A DNA stretch of 64,000 nt. Source: Pollutimonas harenae (GTDB lineage: Bacteria > Pseudomonadota > Gammaproteobacteria > Burkholderiales > Burkholderiaceae_B). The stretch spans positions 1,240,001 to 1,304,000 of the forward strand of contig NZ_SDQD01000001.1 of the NCBI RefSeq assembly GCF_004153685.1, given 5' to 3'. The position numbers and the translations under genes were made by a program. A model generated the notes under the pieces. That model saw nothing but the letters and a program-made list of their open reading frames with translations, did not search any database and was not told the origin of the DNA. Below are positions 34,156-44,945 of the stretch, piece after piece. The first letter of the stretch is position 1. The number at the start of each line of letters is the position of its first letter.

Positions 34156-35310
34156 ATGATGATAGATACACTCGAGCTCACAGAGATTCCGGCTGAAGAT
34201 GAGGCCTCGCGCGCTGAGATTCGCGCCTTCCTGATGCAAGCAGTAAGCACCCTGGAGCCTGATGTCCGGGCGCGATCCTGGCTGGGTTTTGATGCAGGCT
34301 TCAGCCGCAGCCTGGCTGAGCGTGGCTGGCTGGGCCTGACCTTGCCGGTCGAGTACGGCGGGGCTGGCAAGGGGCCTTTTGCGCGTTTTGTGCTCTCGGA
34401 AGAGCTGCTGGCGGCAGGGGCACCGGTCTCGGCGCACTGGATTGCCGATCGTCAAAGCGGGCCGCTCATCCTCAAGTATGGCACCGAGGCACAGAAGCAG
34501 TTTTATTTGCCTCGCATATGCAAGGCGGAAGCTTTCTTCTGCATAGGCATGAGTGAACCAAATTCGGGCTCCGACCTGGCCAGTATCAAGACCAGGGCCA
34601 CGCGCAACGCGCAAGGCTGGACGCTTAACGGCAGCAAGATCTGGACGACCAACGCACAGCATTCCCAATACATGATTGCTCTCGTGCGCACTTCAGGTGA
34701 AACCGCCGATCGCTACAAGGGTTTGTCGCAAATCATTGTTGACCTGAGTCTGCCGGGAGTTACTGTGCGGCCCATCAAGGATATGGCGGGCGACGCCCAT
34801 TTTTCCGAGGTGTTCTTTGATAACGTGCAGTGTCAGGAAGATGCGCTGATAGGCACCGAGGGTGATGGGTGGGCGCAGGTCAATGCCGAATTGGCTTTCG
34901 AGCGCAGTGGCCCGGAGCGCCTGTACTCCAGCATGGTGTTGCTTGAAAGCTGGCTTTTGCATTGCCGCCAGGCAGATGTCTCCGATGCGCAAACGGCGAC
35001 CGCGCTGGGCACAATCGTTTCGTGGCTTGCTGTCTTGCGATCCATGTCAATTTCGCTGACGGCCAAGCTAGTGCGTGGGGAAAGTCCCGCCATCGAGGCA
35101 ACGCTGGTCAAAGACCTGGGTACAGAGATCGAGCAGGCCATACCCAGAATCATTGGTGATCTGATGGGCGCTACACCCGATGTCGACATCCCGGTTTCCT
35201 TACGCAGGACATTGGTTTATCTGGAACAAATGGCGCCATCGTTTTCTTTGCGTGGTGGTACGCGTGAAATTCTACGTGGCATCATCGCGCGCGGCCTGGG
35301 ATTACGGTAG
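34156..35310 (+). CDS. Acyl-CoA dehydrogenase, larger subunit of a likely pair
   Basis: A 384-residue acyl-CoA dehydrogenase with GMSEPNSGSDLASIKTRA and KIWTTNAQHSQYMIALVR in the FAD/substrate middle domain and RGGTREILRGIIARGLGLR at the end. It is 8 bp before a second, shorter dehydrogenase gene. Adjacent unlike dehydrogenases of this length are known to form alpha2-beta2 enzymes in steroid and related acid degradation. Its substrate is unknown. Confidence 0.92.
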   Translation: MMIDTLELTEIPAEDEASRAEIRAFLMQAVSTLEPDVRARSWLGFDAGFSRSLAERGWLGLTLPVEYGGAGKGPFARFVLSEELLAAGAPVSAHWIADRQSGPLILKYGTEAQKQFYLPRICKAEAFFCIGMSEPNSGSDLASIKTRATRNAQGWTLNGSKIWTTNAQHSQYMIALVRTSGETADRYKGLSQIIVDLSLPGVTVRPIKDMAGDAHFSEVFFDNVQCQEDALIGTEGDGWAQVNAELAFERSGPERLYSSMVLLESWLLHCRQADVSDAQTATALGTIVSWLAVLRSMSISLTAKLVRGESPAIEATLVKDLGTEIEQAIPRIIGDLMGATPDVDIPVSLRRTLVYLEQMAPSFSLRGGTREILRGIIARGLGLR

Positions 35311-35318
35311 GAGCACTC

Positions 35319-36332
35319 ATGGATAACTTATTTACAGATTCGGTAGAACGCCTGTTTGCCGAGATCGCTACACCCGAAGTGATACGCCTCATCGAGGGCG
35401 GTGGTCGCGCCGATGCGCTTTGGCAAGGGCTGGAAGACTCCGGCTTTCTCGATGTTTTATTGCCCGAAGAGTCTGAGGGGGCCGGGTTGTCGCTGGCCGA
35501 TGTCTTTCCCTTGTTTTTGCTGGCGGGGCGTTACGCTGTCCCTGTTCCTTTCGTGCAAACCCTGCTTGCACGCGCCTGGCTGCATGCTGCAGGTATCAAG
35601 GCCCCGCCGGGTTCGATCGCCATAGCGGGCTTTGGTGTGCGTCAACATGGCGATGCGCTGGAAGCAGGTACGGTGGCTTTTGGCCGTGTGGCCGATTGGG
35701 TGCTGGCACAAGTGGAGGCGCAGCACGTATTGCTGCCGGTCGCCGCAGGCCGGCGTGAACTTGACTCCGGTCATGGCAGCTTGAACGCAAGCTTGCGCTG
35801 GGCCGCCCAGCCCACCGATGCCGTGTTGATAGCGGCCGACGCTTTGCCCAGGATTGGTTTGGCCGCGTTGGCGGCCGCAAGTCATGCCCCCTTGCTGGCG
35901 GGTGCGGCCAGTCGCGTACTAGAACTGACGCTGGATTACGCCAATCAGCGTACACAGTTTGGAAAAAACATAGGGCGCTTCCAGGCTATCCAGAATCAGA
36001 TCAGCATCATGGCCGAGCGTACGTGGGCGGCGCGAATGGCGGCCCAGCTGGCCTGTCAGGGTAGCGGCTGGGAGCCTGGCTACTTGCGTGCCGCAGTGGG
36101 TAAAAGCCGTTGCAGCGAGGCCGCGGCAGTTATTGCTGATATCGGGCACGCTGTACATGGTGCCATCGGTATTACCGAAGAATACGATTTACAGCTATAT
36201 ACCAGGCGACTGCGTGAATGGAGGCTGGCCGCCGGTACGGAAACCTATTGGGCTCGTCAGATAGGTACCCACCTGCTGCAGCAGTCCAACCATACGGCAC
36301 TTTCCTTTATTTGCGAAGATATTTCGCCTTGA
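35319..36332 (+). CDS. Acyl-CoA dehydrogenase, shorter subunit of a likely pair
   Basis: A 337-residue dehydrogenase-like protein with a degenerate middle domain: the SEPxxGSD motif of its neighbour is missing. The C-terminal domain is kept, with RTQFGKNIGRFQAIQNQ (FAD contact) and HAVHGAIGITEEYDLQLYTRRLREW. Such chains are inactive alone but form half of a heteromeric dehydrogenase. GGAGCACTC precedes the ATG. It is 8 bp behind the larger subunit gene. Confidence 0.88.
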   Translation: MDNLFTDSVERLFAEIATPEVIRLIEGGGRADALWQGLEDSGFLDVLLPEESEGAGLSLADVFPLFLLAGRYAVPVPFVQTLLARAWLHAAGIKAPPGSIAIAGFGVRQHGDALEAGTVAFGRVADWVLAQVEAQHVLLPVAAGRRELDSGHGSLNASLRWAAQPTDAVLIAADALPRIGLAALAAASHAPLLAGAASRVLELTLDYANQRTQFGKNIGRFQAIQNQISIMAERTWAARMAAQLACQGSGWEPGYLRAAVGKSRCSEAAAVIADIGHAVHGAIGITEEYDLQLYTRRLREWRLAAGTETYWARQIGTHLLQQSNHTALSFICEDISP

Positions 36333-36380
36333 GCCTCGTGCTAGCATCGTAGCCATTCGGTTTTCTCATATCGAACGCTC

Positions 36381-37217
36381 ATGCTCAGATGGCTTGCAGG
36401 GCGCGGCGCGGCGCCAAGAAAAATATCGCGTGAACTGGCGCATATTACGCCCGAGGCCTGGCTTACGGTATTGAGCGGCCTGCCTTTCCTTGCAGGGCTG
36501 ACCCCCTCCGAAAGTGAAGCCCTGCGCCAGCGGGCGGCATGGCTGTTGGCCAGCAAAAACTTCAGTGGGGCGCAAGGCCTGGCATTGACCGACAACATCA
36601 TGCTGTCAATTGCTGTTCAGGCAGCCCTGCCTATTTTGAAATTGGACCCGGCACTATACGAAGGCTGGATAGAAATCATTGTTTATCCGGGTGGCTTTCT
36701 GACTCCGCACATTGAAACCGATGAAAGCGGGGTGGTGCACGAATATATGGCCGAGGCATCGGGCGAGGCCTGGGAAGGCGGCCCGGTCATTTTGTCATGG
36801 GCTGATGCCGGGCCGGGCCGGCAGCAACACGCCAATGTGGTCATCCACGAGTTTGCTCACAAGCTTGATCAGTACGGTGGAGATATTGACGGTATGCCCA
36901 GCCTGGAGGCGCATGCACAATTGCGGCCACACCAGTGGGGCACTGTGCTGGAGCAGTCGTTCGATGCATTCAGCAAGGCACTGACGGCTGTGGAGGACTC
37001 GATCCCGCAAGATGTTGATCCCGAGTCAGCAAGCGCGGCAGCCTGGTTCGACACGCTGCCGCTGGATCCTTATGCCGCAAGCAATGAGGCCGAATTTTTT
37101 GCAGTGAGCTCAGAGGCTTTTTTTGTGAATCCCGGCCCGCTGGCCAAGGGTCTGCCGGACTGGTATACCTTGCTGGCACAGTACTATCGGCAAGACCCTT
37201 TGCGCCGGCTGGCTTAG
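36381..37217 (+). CDS. mtfA: MtfA-type zinc peptidase (M90)
   Basis: A 278-residue cytoplasmic protein of the MtfA family, which in E. coli binds the repressor Mlc and has peptidase activity. The zinc motif HEFAH is at residues 156-160 (H156, E157, H160), and the distal Glu ligand lies in [14 protein letters not shown]. The start [16 protein letters not shown] and the length fit the family. Its end overlaps the convergent SDR gene by 4 bp. No Mlc homologue is in the window. Confidence 0.93.
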   Translation: MLRWLAGRGAAPRKISRELAHITPEAWLTVLSGLPFLAGLTPSESEALRQRAAWLLASKNFSGAQGLALTDNIMLSIAVQAALPILKLDPALYEGWIEIIVYPGGFLTPHIETDESGVVHEYMAEASGEAWEGGPVILSWADAGPGRQQHANVVIHEFAHKLDQYGGDIDGMPSLEAHAQLRPHQWGTVLEQSFDAFSKALTAVEDSIPQDVDPESASAAAWFDTLPLDPYAASNEAEFFAVSSEAFFVNPGPLAKGLPDWYTLLAQYYRQDPLRRLA

Positions 37218-37972
37218 CCTCGACCAATAAAGGGCATTTTCGTGGCCATGACGGTCATGAACTGCACATTGGCATTCAGTGGCAGACTGGCCATGTAAAG
37301 TACGGCGCGGGCGACATCTTCGACGTCCATCAGGGGTTCGGGTCTGGTCGAGCCGTCTGCCTGCAGCACACCGCGATTCATGATTTCCGTCATGTCGCTG
37401 GCAGCGTTGCCAATGTCTATCTGGCCGCAAGCAATATCGTATTGGCGTCCATCCAGCGAAGTGGCTTTGGTCAGGCCGGTGATGGCATGCTTGGTGGCGG
37501 TATACGACACCGCATTCGGACGCGGCGCATGTGCCGAGATGGACCCATTGTTGATGATGCGGCCGCCTTGCGGTTGTTGCGTCTTCATCAGGTGGAAGGC
37601 GCCTTGGGTGCATAAAAAGGCGCCGGTCAGGTTGATGTCGACGGCTGCCTTCCATTGCTCGTATTCCAGATCTTCCAGCGACACCGCTCGCGCAAAAATG
37701 CCAGCGTTGTTGAACAGCAAATCGAGGCGGCCAAAATGTTCTGTGATTTGTTCAAACAGATGTTTGACCGCTGCAGGGTCGCTGATGTCAGTGGGGACGA
37801 CGAGTGCGCGTACACCTTGGTCACGCACTTGCTTGGCGGTTTCTTCCAGAGGTTCCTGGCGGCGCCCTGCCAGGGCGATCGAATAGCCGGCGCCTGCCAG
37901 TGCAAGCGTGATGCTTTTACCAATGCCCGAACCTGCGCCAGTAATCAGCGCAAATTTTTCCTGTGTTGCCAT
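37214..37972 (-). CDS. Short-chain dehydrogenase/reductase
   Basis: A 252-residue NAD(P)-dependent SDR with the classical TGAGSGIG cofactor motif near residue 12, NNAG, and the catalytic Ser and YxxxK in [30 protein letters not shown] precedes the ATG. It lies alone between mtfA and a membrane protein gene. Substrate unknown. Confidence 0.92.
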   Translation of the reverse strand: MATQEKFALITGAGSGIGKSITLALAGAGYSIALAGRRQEPLEETAKQVRDQGVRALVVPTDISDPAAVKHLFEQITEHFGRLDLLFNNAGIFARAVSLEDLEYEQWKAAVDINLTGAFLCTQGAFHLMKTQQPQGGRIINNGSISAHAPRPNAVSYTATKHAITGLTKATSLDGRQYDIACGQIDIGNAASDMTEIMNRGVLQADGSTRPEPLMDVEDVARAVLYMASLPLNANVQFMTVMATKMPFIGRG

Positions 37973-38048
37973 TGCCTGCTCCTTAGTGTGGCCTTTCTGT
38001 ATGTGCAGGGCATTATACGAGTCGATGCCCAGGGCGCCACCTGCATGA

Positions 38049-38756
38049 TCAATCCGCTGTGGGTTTCTTCATGCGCTGCGACCACTCCCAGGCAATATCG
38101 CGTTGCACCCTGGCGTTGATGGCTGCGGTGATCAGCATGGCCAGCAGTGCTCCCAAGGCAGCAAGAGCCATGTCTTTGTGGGCATCCCAGATATCGCCCT
38201 GGGTGCCCAGATAGTGCATGCCCAGGTCACCGCCAAAAATCATGGCAGCACCCCATTCAATCAGTTCGTACAGTGCCGAGGTGCTGAGCGTAAAGTCCAG
38301 CGGCAGGAAGTACGCCCAGAAGCCGCGCACCTCGACGATGCGCAGAAAGAATTCGCGTATGGGGTAGGCGAGCAGCAGCCCATATGAAAAGTGCACCAGG
38401 CGGTCGTAGTGGTTGCGTTCCCATCCGAATACGCTGTTCAGGGTGTGTCCGGTCTGGGCCTGCCACCATTGATCGTAGGGGACCTCGGAGTAAGTGTAGT
38501 GGGCCCCCAGAGTGTGCAGTGACAGGAACAGCAAGATCAGCAACAGTGCAGCATTGGAGAAGCGGAATTGATGCCGGATGAACCAAAGCAGGCAGAGCAG
38601 CGCCAGAACCAAGGCGTTTTCGAGCAACCAGGCTGAGCGGTCGCTGGGGTGGATGGCCAGGACTATCCACAGAATGGCATAGGCTGCTGCCGCAATCAGG
38701 ACGATCTTGCGGCCGCCAGGCCACTGGAGTGTTTCAACTTGGGCTTGTGCCGACAT
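38049..38756 (-). CDS. YjdF-like (DUF2238) inner-membrane protein
   Basis: A 235-residue integral membrane protein of the DUF2238 family, with about six hydrophobic segments. Family residues are seen in [43 protein letters not shown] and [16 protein letters not shown]. Its biochemical role is not established. It is divergent from an MFS gene across about 200 bp. Confidence 0.9.
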   Translation of the reverse strand: MSAQAQVETLQWPGGRKIVLIAAAAYAILWIVLAIHPSDRSAWLLENALVLALLCLLWFIRHQFRFSNAALLLILLFLSLHTLGAHYTYSEVPYDQWWQAQTGHTLNSVFGWERNHYDRLVHFSYGLLLAYPIREFFLRIVEVRGFWAYFLPLDFTLSTSALYELIEWGAAMIFGGDLGMHYLGTQGDIWDAHKDMALAALGALLAMLITAAINARVQRDIAWEWSQRMKKPTAD

Positions 38757-38953
38757 CTTTTACCTCTAGCGCGTGTGTTCAGATGCAGTGTGCCGCAGGA
38801 AGCAGGCCGCCAGTTACTCGGGCATTGTCGCAGAAAAAATGTCGGAGTCATTCTGGGTGACTATGTTGGGCAAATACACAGAGGACGGCTTGGTGGCAAA
38901 ATATGGCTGGACGTCGCGGATGGCCGCTGGCGGGTATTGCCCTCACAGATCAC

Positions 38954-40144
38954 ATGACAGAAACACCTTTCCGCTGGCGCCAGATTGTCATTCCCGCCTT
39001 CGGGCCTTCCTTGTTGTTTGGCATTTCCAACGGTGCCATATTGCCCGTCATAGCCCTCAGTGCCATCGCCTTGGGCGCCTCGCACGCCATGTCCGGCGTT
39101 ATCGCTGCGCTCATTGGTTTCGGTTCCCTTATGTGCAATATTCCCGCAGCCGTGATTACCTCCCGCTTCGGAGAGCGACGGTCATTAATGGGGGCGGCTG
39201 TTGTCGGTGCGTGCGCCTTGGCGATATGCATACAAGCGCATCATCCGGCGGTACTGGCGCTAGGGGTGTTCCTGATGGGCATGGCGACGTCGGTTTTCTA
39301 TCTGGCCCGTCAAGCCTTTCTCATGGAGGCTGTCCCACTCAGCATGCGGGCACGGGCGTTTTCGACCCTGGGTGGTACCCAGCGCATGGGTATGTTCATT
39401 GGTCCTTTCGCTGCAGCCGGGTTGATGCATTTCATAGGGCTGAACGGTGCGTATCTGGTCGCCATCGTGGCGCTGCTCGGTGCTGGCGCCTTATCGTTTG
39501 TCTTGCCCGAGCTGCAGCCTCGGGCCGAAGATTCGGCGGTGGCACAGCCACGGCCGCGCATGGCAACCATCGCCGCCGAACACAAGAGGGTTTTCCTGAC
39601 ACTGGGTCTGGGCTGCATGCTGATTGCCGCCATGCGGGCTTCGCGGCAGGTCGCCATTCCCTTGTGGGCTGACGCTATTGGTTTGAGTCCGACGACAACC
39701 GCCCTTATCTTCGGCTGCGTGTCCTCCATAGATATGCTGGTGTTTTATCCGGCCGGGAAAATCATGGACCAGTATGGGCGGCTTTGGGTGGCTTTGCCTT
39801 GCGCCTTGACGCTGGCCGTGTCCTTGCTGGCCATACCCTTGACGGCCACCATGATCCCCTTTGTGCTGGTTTGCCTGCTCATGGGCCTGGGTAATGGCAT
39901 AGGCTCGGGGATCGTAATGACACTGGGCGCCGATGGCGCGCCGGCAAACGCCCGCCATGAGTTCCTGGGGATATGGCGGCTGATTACCGACACGGGCACC
40001 AGCGCCGGCCCTTTCATTCTTTCCGGTATTACGGCGCTGCTTTCACTGGGTGCGGGCATTGCCGTCATCGGTACATTCGGGCTGGGGGCGGCCTGTATCT
40101 TCTGGCGTGCACTGCCGCACACGCATGCGGTGAAGGATGCTTAG
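38954..40144 (+). CDS. MFS transporter
   Basis: A 396-residue major facilitator protein with about 12 membrane segments, including FGPSLLFGISNGAILPVIALS in helix 1 and GERRSLMGAAVVGACALAICIQ after the helix 2 loop. The frame is open to an ATG at 38903, giving 413 residues; 38954 (MTETPFRWRQIVIPAFG) was chosen because the extra part is not hydrophobic or transporter-like. Neither start has a clear ribosome site. Substrate unknown. Confidence 0.87.
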   Translation: MTETPFRWRQIVIPAFGPSLLFGISNGAILPVIALSAIALGASHAMSGVIAALIGFGSLMCNIPAAVITSRFGERRSLMGAAVVGACALAICIQAHHPAVLALGVFLMGMATSVFYLARQAFLMEAVPLSMRARAFSTLGGTQRMGMFIGPFAAAGLMHFIGLNGAYLVAIVALLGAGALSFVLPELQPRAEDSAVAQPRPRMATIAAEHKRVFLTLGLGCMLIAAMRASRQVAIPLWADAIGLSPTTTALIFGCVSSIDMLVFYPAGKIMDQYGRLWVALPCALTLAVSLLAIPLTATMIPFVLVCLLMGLGNGIGSGIVMTLGADGAPANARHEFLGIWRLITDTGTSAGPFILSGITALLSLGAGIAVIGTFGLGAACIFWRALPHTHAVKDA

Positions 40145-40159
40145 CGGCTAGGCAGGAAG

Positions 40160-43012
40160 TTAACCGGAGTTGCGCAGCCCGGCCGCAATGCCATTGATAG
40201 TCATGTGTATGGCGCGTTGGCTGCGGCTCTCTTCGCCATCGTCCTGGCTTTCCTGCGCCTGGCGATGACGTCGAAGCAGCTCTACTTGCAGATGATTCAA
40301 TGGGTCTATGTAGGCGAAGCGTTCGCTCAGTGCGGCGCCCAGCTGTTTATCCTTGGCCAGCAGGTCGTGCTGGCTTATCTTCCTGAACATACTTAGTGTC
40401 AGATTGAATTCGGCCTCGATGCGGCCAAATACCTGCTTGCGCAGCTTTTTGTCGGGCACCAGGCTGGCGTAGCGCCGGGCTATTCCCAGGTCTGTTTTGG
40501 CCAGTACCTGTTCCATATTCGACAGCAGGGCCCTGAAGAAGGGCCATACTTCGGCCATTTCCTGCAGTTGCGCTAGGCGTAGCGCGGGTGTGGCAGGTGA
40601 ACCGTCGCTGCCTTTTTCAATATAGCTGTGCAAGGCTGTGCCCATGCCATACCAGCCGGTCAGCATAAGACGACACTGTGCCCATGAAAATCCCCAGGGT
40701 ATCGCACGCAAATCCTCGATCTTTTGGCTGGACTTGCGTGAAGCAGGGCGGGAGCCGATGTTGAGGCCGGCAATTTCCAGGATGGGGGTCGAGGCAAAGA
40801 AATAATCGTTGAAGCCGGGCGTACCGTAGACCAGGTCGCGGTAGCTCTGTTGGGCGACGTTCGACATGACGTCCATGGTTGCGCCAAACCGGGACATATT
40901 CTTGTCTTCGGACTGCGACGTGGAGGGGCCGGTGACCAGGCTGGTTTCGAGCACGGCGGCGACGAAGTTTTCGAGGTGCCAGCGGCCGACTTCGCTGTCT
41001 TTGTATTTGCCTTGTATGACTTCGCCCTGCTCGGTCAAGCGTATCTGCCCGTTGACGGTGCCGGGAGGTTGGGCCTGGATGGCTTCGAAACTGGGGCCGC
41101 CGCCTCGCGCGACCGAACCGCCACGGCCGTGGAACAGGCGTAGCCTTACCTTGTGTTTCTTGAAGACTTGCACCAGTTGTCGTTCGGCGAAATACAGCGA
41201 CCAATTGGAGGTCAGGTAGCCGCCATCTTTATTGCTGTCGGAGTAGCCCAGCATGACTTCTTGCACGCCGTCCTGGGCGCTTTTTATCCGTTTGGCGACT
41301 TCAGGCAGGCCCAGCCATGTGTCCATGATTTCGGGGCCACGCATCAGGTCGGGAATGGTTTCGAACAGGGGAACAACCATCAAGCCGTCGCTGCCGCGGT
41401 CCGGCGCTTCGCCAGCATCAGGTGCGATCAGGCCGGTTTCCTGCTGCAGTACGAGTACTTCCAGCAGGTCGCTGAGTGTTTCGGTGTGCGACACAATAGA
41501 TTGCCGAATAGCGGCGCTGCCATATTTGCGTCGGCAGGCGGCGGCCATGCGCAAGATGGCCAGCTCTTTCTCGGTTTCGGGCGTATAAGATACCCAGGGT
41601 GACACCAAGGGGCGGATCTGCTGGATCTCGTCGCGCAGCAGACTGATGCGATCTTCTTCCGGGAGGCTGCGGTAGTTGACTGGCTTGTTGTTCAGGCGCA
41701 CGCCTGCCGCCTTGAATAGCTCGGTGAGTACGCGCTCATGCACGTCGGAACTTTGACGCAGGTCGACACTGGCAAGATGAAAGCCAAAGATGCTGGCCGC
41801 CTGCAACAGACTCGAAAGGCGCAGTTGCGCGATCAGGCTGCCATGATGCTGATCGAGTGAATCGGCAATGACTTGCAGATCGTGCAGGAAGGCGGCCGGG
41901 GTTTCGTAGGGAGGGGCATCGTAGGTGGGACGCAAGGCCAGCTGGCGTCCAGTCAACGTCACGGCGGTGGCCGCCAGGCGAGCATACAGGTGTATGAAGG
42001 CACGCCGATAAGGTTCATCGACCCGGTGGGCCGAGCTGTCCTGGCTGACCAGGGAAAGCGCAATCAGCTCTGGACTGGCCGTGCCCAGGGTGCGCGATAA
42101 GGAGACCTCGGTACCCAGAGCTTTGATTTCCTGCAGGTAGTGCCGTAGAACATGTGTGGACTGCCTGAGCAAGGCCTGTTCAAGCGTTGAGGCATCGACG
42201 TTGGGGTTGCCGTCGCGGTCTCCGCCTATCCAGCTGCCCATTTGCAGAAACGGCGGCAGCGGCCGGGTTTTGATGTCGAAGAGCTTGCGCTCGGGCCGCA
42301 AGCGGGTGGCCAAATCCTGATAGAGGCGTGGTATGGCGGTCAGGAAGGTGCTGGTGTAGTAGGTCAGGGCATTGTCGATTTCGTCGAGAACAGTCAGCTT
42401 CTGGCGGCGCAGCATGCGTGTTTGCCATAGTGTGGCCACCAGGCCCGTCAGGGTTCGATCCAGCAGCTTGCGTTCCGACGGCGTCAGGTTGGCGTCGCTT
42501 TGTGCCAGCTGGCGGGCGATCTCGCGATGCAGGTCGAGCGTACTCTTGCGCTGTACTTCGGTGGGGTGCGCGGTCAGCACCGGGACAATGCAGGTGCTTT
42601 CAAGGTAGCGCAATATCTTGCGGTTGCCGACGCCTTTGCTGTGCAACAGATCAAGTGCGTGCTGCAGGCTGCCCCGCATGGGTGTATCGGCGTGCAGCTC
42701 GTGGTGCCGCTGGCGCCGGTTCTGGTCGCGGTCTTCGGCAATATTGGACAGATGCAGAAAATAACTGAATGCCCTGGCGACCGAGTTGGCTTCCTCGTCG
42801 GGGAGGCGGGCAATTTGTTGCTCCAGCACGCGACTGTCTGCCGGGTTGCCTTCGCGCCGGAACTTGACTGCTGCGCGGCGCAATTTTTCAATGACGTCGT
42901 AGGCCGCCTTGCCTTCACATTCTTTGATGACCTCGCCCAGTGTCTTTCCAAGCTGCCGGATATCGTTGCGCAGAAAAGCGGGTTCCGTACTGGTGGCATT
43001 GGGTTGGTTCAC
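40160..43012 (-). CDS. ppc: Phosphoenolpyruvate carboxylase
   Basis: A 950-residue enzyme making oxaloacetate from phosphoenolpyruvate and bicarbonate to refill the citric acid cycle. It has the catalytic His (H149 in [13 protein letters not shown]), the lysine loop [13 protein letters not shown] and the glycine-rich [14 protein letters not shown]. It ends in the conserved hydrophobic tail [12 protein letters not shown]. The start is GTG at 43012 with AGGAG 5 bp upstream. A run of nine G (C on the coding strand) lies at 43023-43031, only about 10 bp before the start. Confidence 0.97.
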   Translation of the reverse strand: MNQPNATSTEPAFLRNDIRQLGKTLGEVIKECEGKAAYDVIEKLRRAAVKFRREGNPADSRVLEQQIARLPDEEANSVARAFSYFLHLSNIAEDRDQNRRQRHHELHADTPMRGSLQHALDLLHSKGVGNRKILRYLESTCIVPVLTAHPTEVQRKSTLDLHREIARQLAQSDANLTPSERKLLDRTLTGLVATLWQTRMLRRQKLTVLDEIDNALTYYTSTFLTAIPRLYQDLATRLRPERKLFDIKTRPLPPFLQMGSWIGGDRDGNPNVDASTLEQALLRQSTHVLRHYLQEIKALGTEVSLSRTLGTASPELIALSLVSQDSSAHRVDEPYRRAFIHLYARLAATAVTLTGRQLALRPTYDAPPYETPAAFLHDLQVIADSLDQHHGSLIAQLRLSSLLQAASIFGFHLASVDLRQSSDVHERVLTELFKAAGVRLNNKPVNYRSLPEEDRISLLRDEIQQIRPLVSPWVSYTPETEKELAILRMAAACRRKYGSAAIRQSIVSHTETLSDLLEVLVLQQETGLIAPDAGEAPDRGSDGLMVVPLFETIPDLMRGPEIMDTWLGLPEVAKRIKSAQDGVQEVMLGYSDSNKDGGYLTSNWSLYFAERQLVQVFKKHKVRLRLFHGRGGSVARGGGPSFEAIQAQPPGTVNGQIRLTEQGEVIQGKYKDSEVGRWHLENFVAAVLETSLVTGPSTSQSEDKNMSRFGATMDVMSNVAQQSYRDLVYGTPGFNDYFFASTPILEIAGLNIGSRPASRKSSQKIEDLRAIPWGFSWAQCRLMLTGWYGMGTALHSYIEKGSDGSPATPALRLAQLQEMAEVWPFFRALLSNMEQVLAKTDLGIARRYASLVPDKKLRKQVFGRIEAEFNLTLSMFRKISQHDLLAKDKQLGAALSERFAYIDPLNHLQVELLRRHRQAQESQDDGEESRSQRAIHMTINGIAAGLRNSG

Positions 43013-43022
43013 AAAGTCTCCT

Positions 43023-43031
43023 GGGGGGGGG
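43023..43031. repeat. Poly-G tract of nine upstream of ppc
   Basis: Nine consecutive G on the plus strand lie in the 5' untranslated region of ppc, next to its ribosome site. A similar tract of nine lies upstream of obgE at 49241-49249. Confidence 0.85.
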
Positions 43032-43215
43032 CGAGTGTCTTGTATGGCCTTACGGACGGGACACTAGGGTTATAAGGCGATAGTAGCAATTCTCAGTGTC
43101 AAGAACCGTCAATTTCGGTCCGCAGAACCAAAATGTAACACTCCTGGAGGCCACTGCTTGCTAGCATAAATAGCGGCAGTCATCATTCTGCTGAAAAAGG
43201 AATAAGGAGAACTAC

Positions 43216-43878
43216 ATGAAAGTATCTATGCGTGCTGGACGAATCACTACTCTCGTCGCTATGGTGGCACTGATGGCTGGTTGTGCCAATATGAACGAGA
43301 TGGGCACTGGCGGTAAGACAGCTGTTGGTGCAGGCGCGGGTGCTGCAGTAGGTGCTGGCTTGGGTGCCCTGATTGGCGATAGCAGCAAGGCGGCTGCTAT
43401 TGGTGCAGGTATCGGTGCCGTAGCCGGCGGTATTGTCGGTTATAACTGGAAAGGCGTGAAGAATGACGTCGAAAAATCCGGCGCCAGCAATCTGGGCGTA
43501 GATGTCACTGAAATGCCCGATGGCACATTGCGTGTGAATATTCCAAGCAATGTTTCGTTTGACACGGGTAAGTATGCCTTGAAGCCAGCCTTGCTGCCGG
43601 TGCTTGACAGCGTCGCCCGTGCCTTGGTGCAGCATCCCGAGCTGCGTGCCAAGTCCATTGGCTATACCGACAGCACTGGTTCGGCGCAAGTGAATCAGAC
43701 CTTGTCGGTGAACCGCGCACGGGCAGTAGCCAACTATCTGTCTAACCAAGGTGTGCCTGTTGCCAACTTGACGGCTGAAGGTCGTGGCCCAAGCAACCCC
43801 GTCGGCGATAACGCAACAGCTGAAGGCCGGGCAATGAACCGCCGGGTCGAACTGTATTTGTACGCTGTACAGCAGTAA
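43216..43878 (+). CDS. OmpA-family outer-membrane lipoprotein
   Basis: A 220-residue lipoprotein. The signal peptide ends with the lipobox LMAGC (Cys at residue 23), followed by a Gly/Ala-rich glycine-zipper segment (about 33-80, ending AVAGGIVGYNWKG) and an OmpA-like peptidoglycan-binding domain (about 100-215, SFDTGKYALKP and NRARAVANYLSNQGV, ending NRRVELYLYAVQ). It probably anchors the outer membrane to peptidoglycan, as in Pal/YiaD-type proteins. AAGGAGAACTAC precedes the ATG. Confidence 0.95.
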   Translation: MKVSMRAGRITTLVAMVALMAGCANMNEMGTGGKTAVGAGAGAAVGAGLGALIGDSSKAAAIGAGIGAVAGGIVGYNWKGVKNDVEKSGASNLGVDVTEMPDGTLRVNIPSNVSFDTGKYALKPALLPVLDSVARALVQHPELRAKSIGYTDSTGSAQVNQTLSVNRARAVANYLSNQGVPVANLTAEGRGPSNPVGDNATAEGRAMNRRVELYLYAVQQ

Positions 43879-43894
43879 GGCGATTGCGGTAAAA

Positions 43895-43935
43895 CAAATC
43901 GGGCGGCCCGTTAAAAGGCCGCCCGATTTGTTTTT
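43895..43935 (+). terminator. Rho-independent terminator of the OmpA lipoprotein gene
   Basis: CAAATCGGGCGGCC (43895-43908) and GGCCGCCCGATTTG (43917-43930) form a perfect 14-bp stem with an 8-base loop, followed by TTTTT. The 227-bp A+T-rich stretch beyond, up to the next gene, holds nothing else that I recognise. Confidence 0.9.
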
Positions 43936-44162
43936 GCGGCATGAATGCGGTGGCAAGTTATGGAGCAGTTGAACAACAAACAGTAAGTAAAAGAAATAAT
44001 TATGGTCATTAAGTTAGTTTGTTTTTTAAATTAAAGGCATAATAAGTCGGATTGGAATAAATTGTTACTTTAGAAAGGTCTGGGCCAAGGCTGTCTGGGG
44101 AACTGACTTGCCAGCTCCCCAGCCTCAAAATGGGGTTGATGTCATTGATGAGGGGGCGTCTT

Positions 44163-44900
44163 ATGAAGCAGGATCTGAATATATTGTTTTTCGTGCCTCG
44201 AGCCAGGGCCGGAACGGTCCCCGACCGGATGGAAAGAGTCAGAGGGCTGCAGGAAAGCGGGTTTCAGGTGCAGCGCTGCACCACTATCCCGATGCTGCAC
44301 AAATGTTTGCAGGCAAGCGCGTCGGGCGGCATGCCGCCTGTAGTGATTCTGGCGGGCACATTGCTTGAAAACTGCTCCGCTACAACATACTTGCGCGCCT
44401 TGCATCCATCCATGGGCATCGTGGCCATGGTGGGTCCCAGGCAAGACGCAGAAGTCATACGCCTGTTGCAAAGTGGCGTCGATAATCATTTTGTACATAC
44501 CGCCTCCAACGAGTTGCTGGCGGCTATCCTGTTCCGCTTACTTGCCCGGTCCGACAGCGGTCCGGCTTCTGCCGAATCCGTCTCCAGCGTCACGAAGGGC
44601 AACTGGTCGTTGAAAGACCAGGCCTGGAGGCTGATCAGCCCAGACGGCGTTGAGATTGCCTTGACCACGGGTGAAAGAGCCTTTCTGTCTGTACTGTTTC
44701 ACGCACCTGATCGGCGAGCAACGCACAGTCAGCTTGCCGATGCCGTCGATCAGGATTATGCCCTGGCCTCGGCCCGGAAACCTCAGGGACGCCTGGGTGT
44801 ACTGGTCAGCCGCATGCGTCAAAAGTGCTCCAGGCTGGGGGCGCCGCTGCCATTGAAATCGCTGCACAATTGGGGCTATATGTTTACCGGGCCGGTATAA
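44163..44900 (+). CDS. Orphan winged-helix regulator with receiver-like N-terminus
   Basis: A 245-residue protein. The N-terminal part (NILFFVPRARAG to about residue 125) has alternating strands and helices like a receiver domain, but I see no phosphorylatable Asp in the usual place. The C-terminal part (about 150-245) resembles the OmpR/PhoB winged helix (TGERAFLSVLFHAPDR, RRLGVLVSRMRQK-like helices, ending SLHNWGYMFTG). GAGGGGGC lies before the ATG at 44163; an ATG at 44130 has none. No sensor kinase is adjacent. It may respond to a protein or ligand signal. Confidence 0.75.
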   Translation: MKQDLNILFFVPRARAGTVPDRMERVRGLQESGFQVQRCTTIPMLHKCLQASASGGMPPVVILAGTLLENCSATTYLRALHPSMGIVAMVGPRQDAEVIRLLQSGVDNHFVHTASNELLAAILFRLLARSDSGPASAESVSSVTKGNWSLKDQAWRLISPDGVEIALTTGERAFLSVLFHAPDRRATHSQLADAVDQDYALASARKPQGRLGVLVSRMRQKCSRLGAPLPLKSLHNWGYMFTGPV

Positions 44901-44945
44901 ATTCATGGTGGCTCGCGGCGACGGCCTGCGTCGCCGGCTGCCAGG

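Noticed and set aside
34000-34668. 222-codon minus-strand frame
   Set aside because: It runs antisense through the acyl-CoA dehydrogenase gene and across its promoter.
38773-39672. 299-codon plus-strand frame
   Set aside because: It overlaps the MFS gene in another frame; only the 38954-40144 frame has membrane helices.
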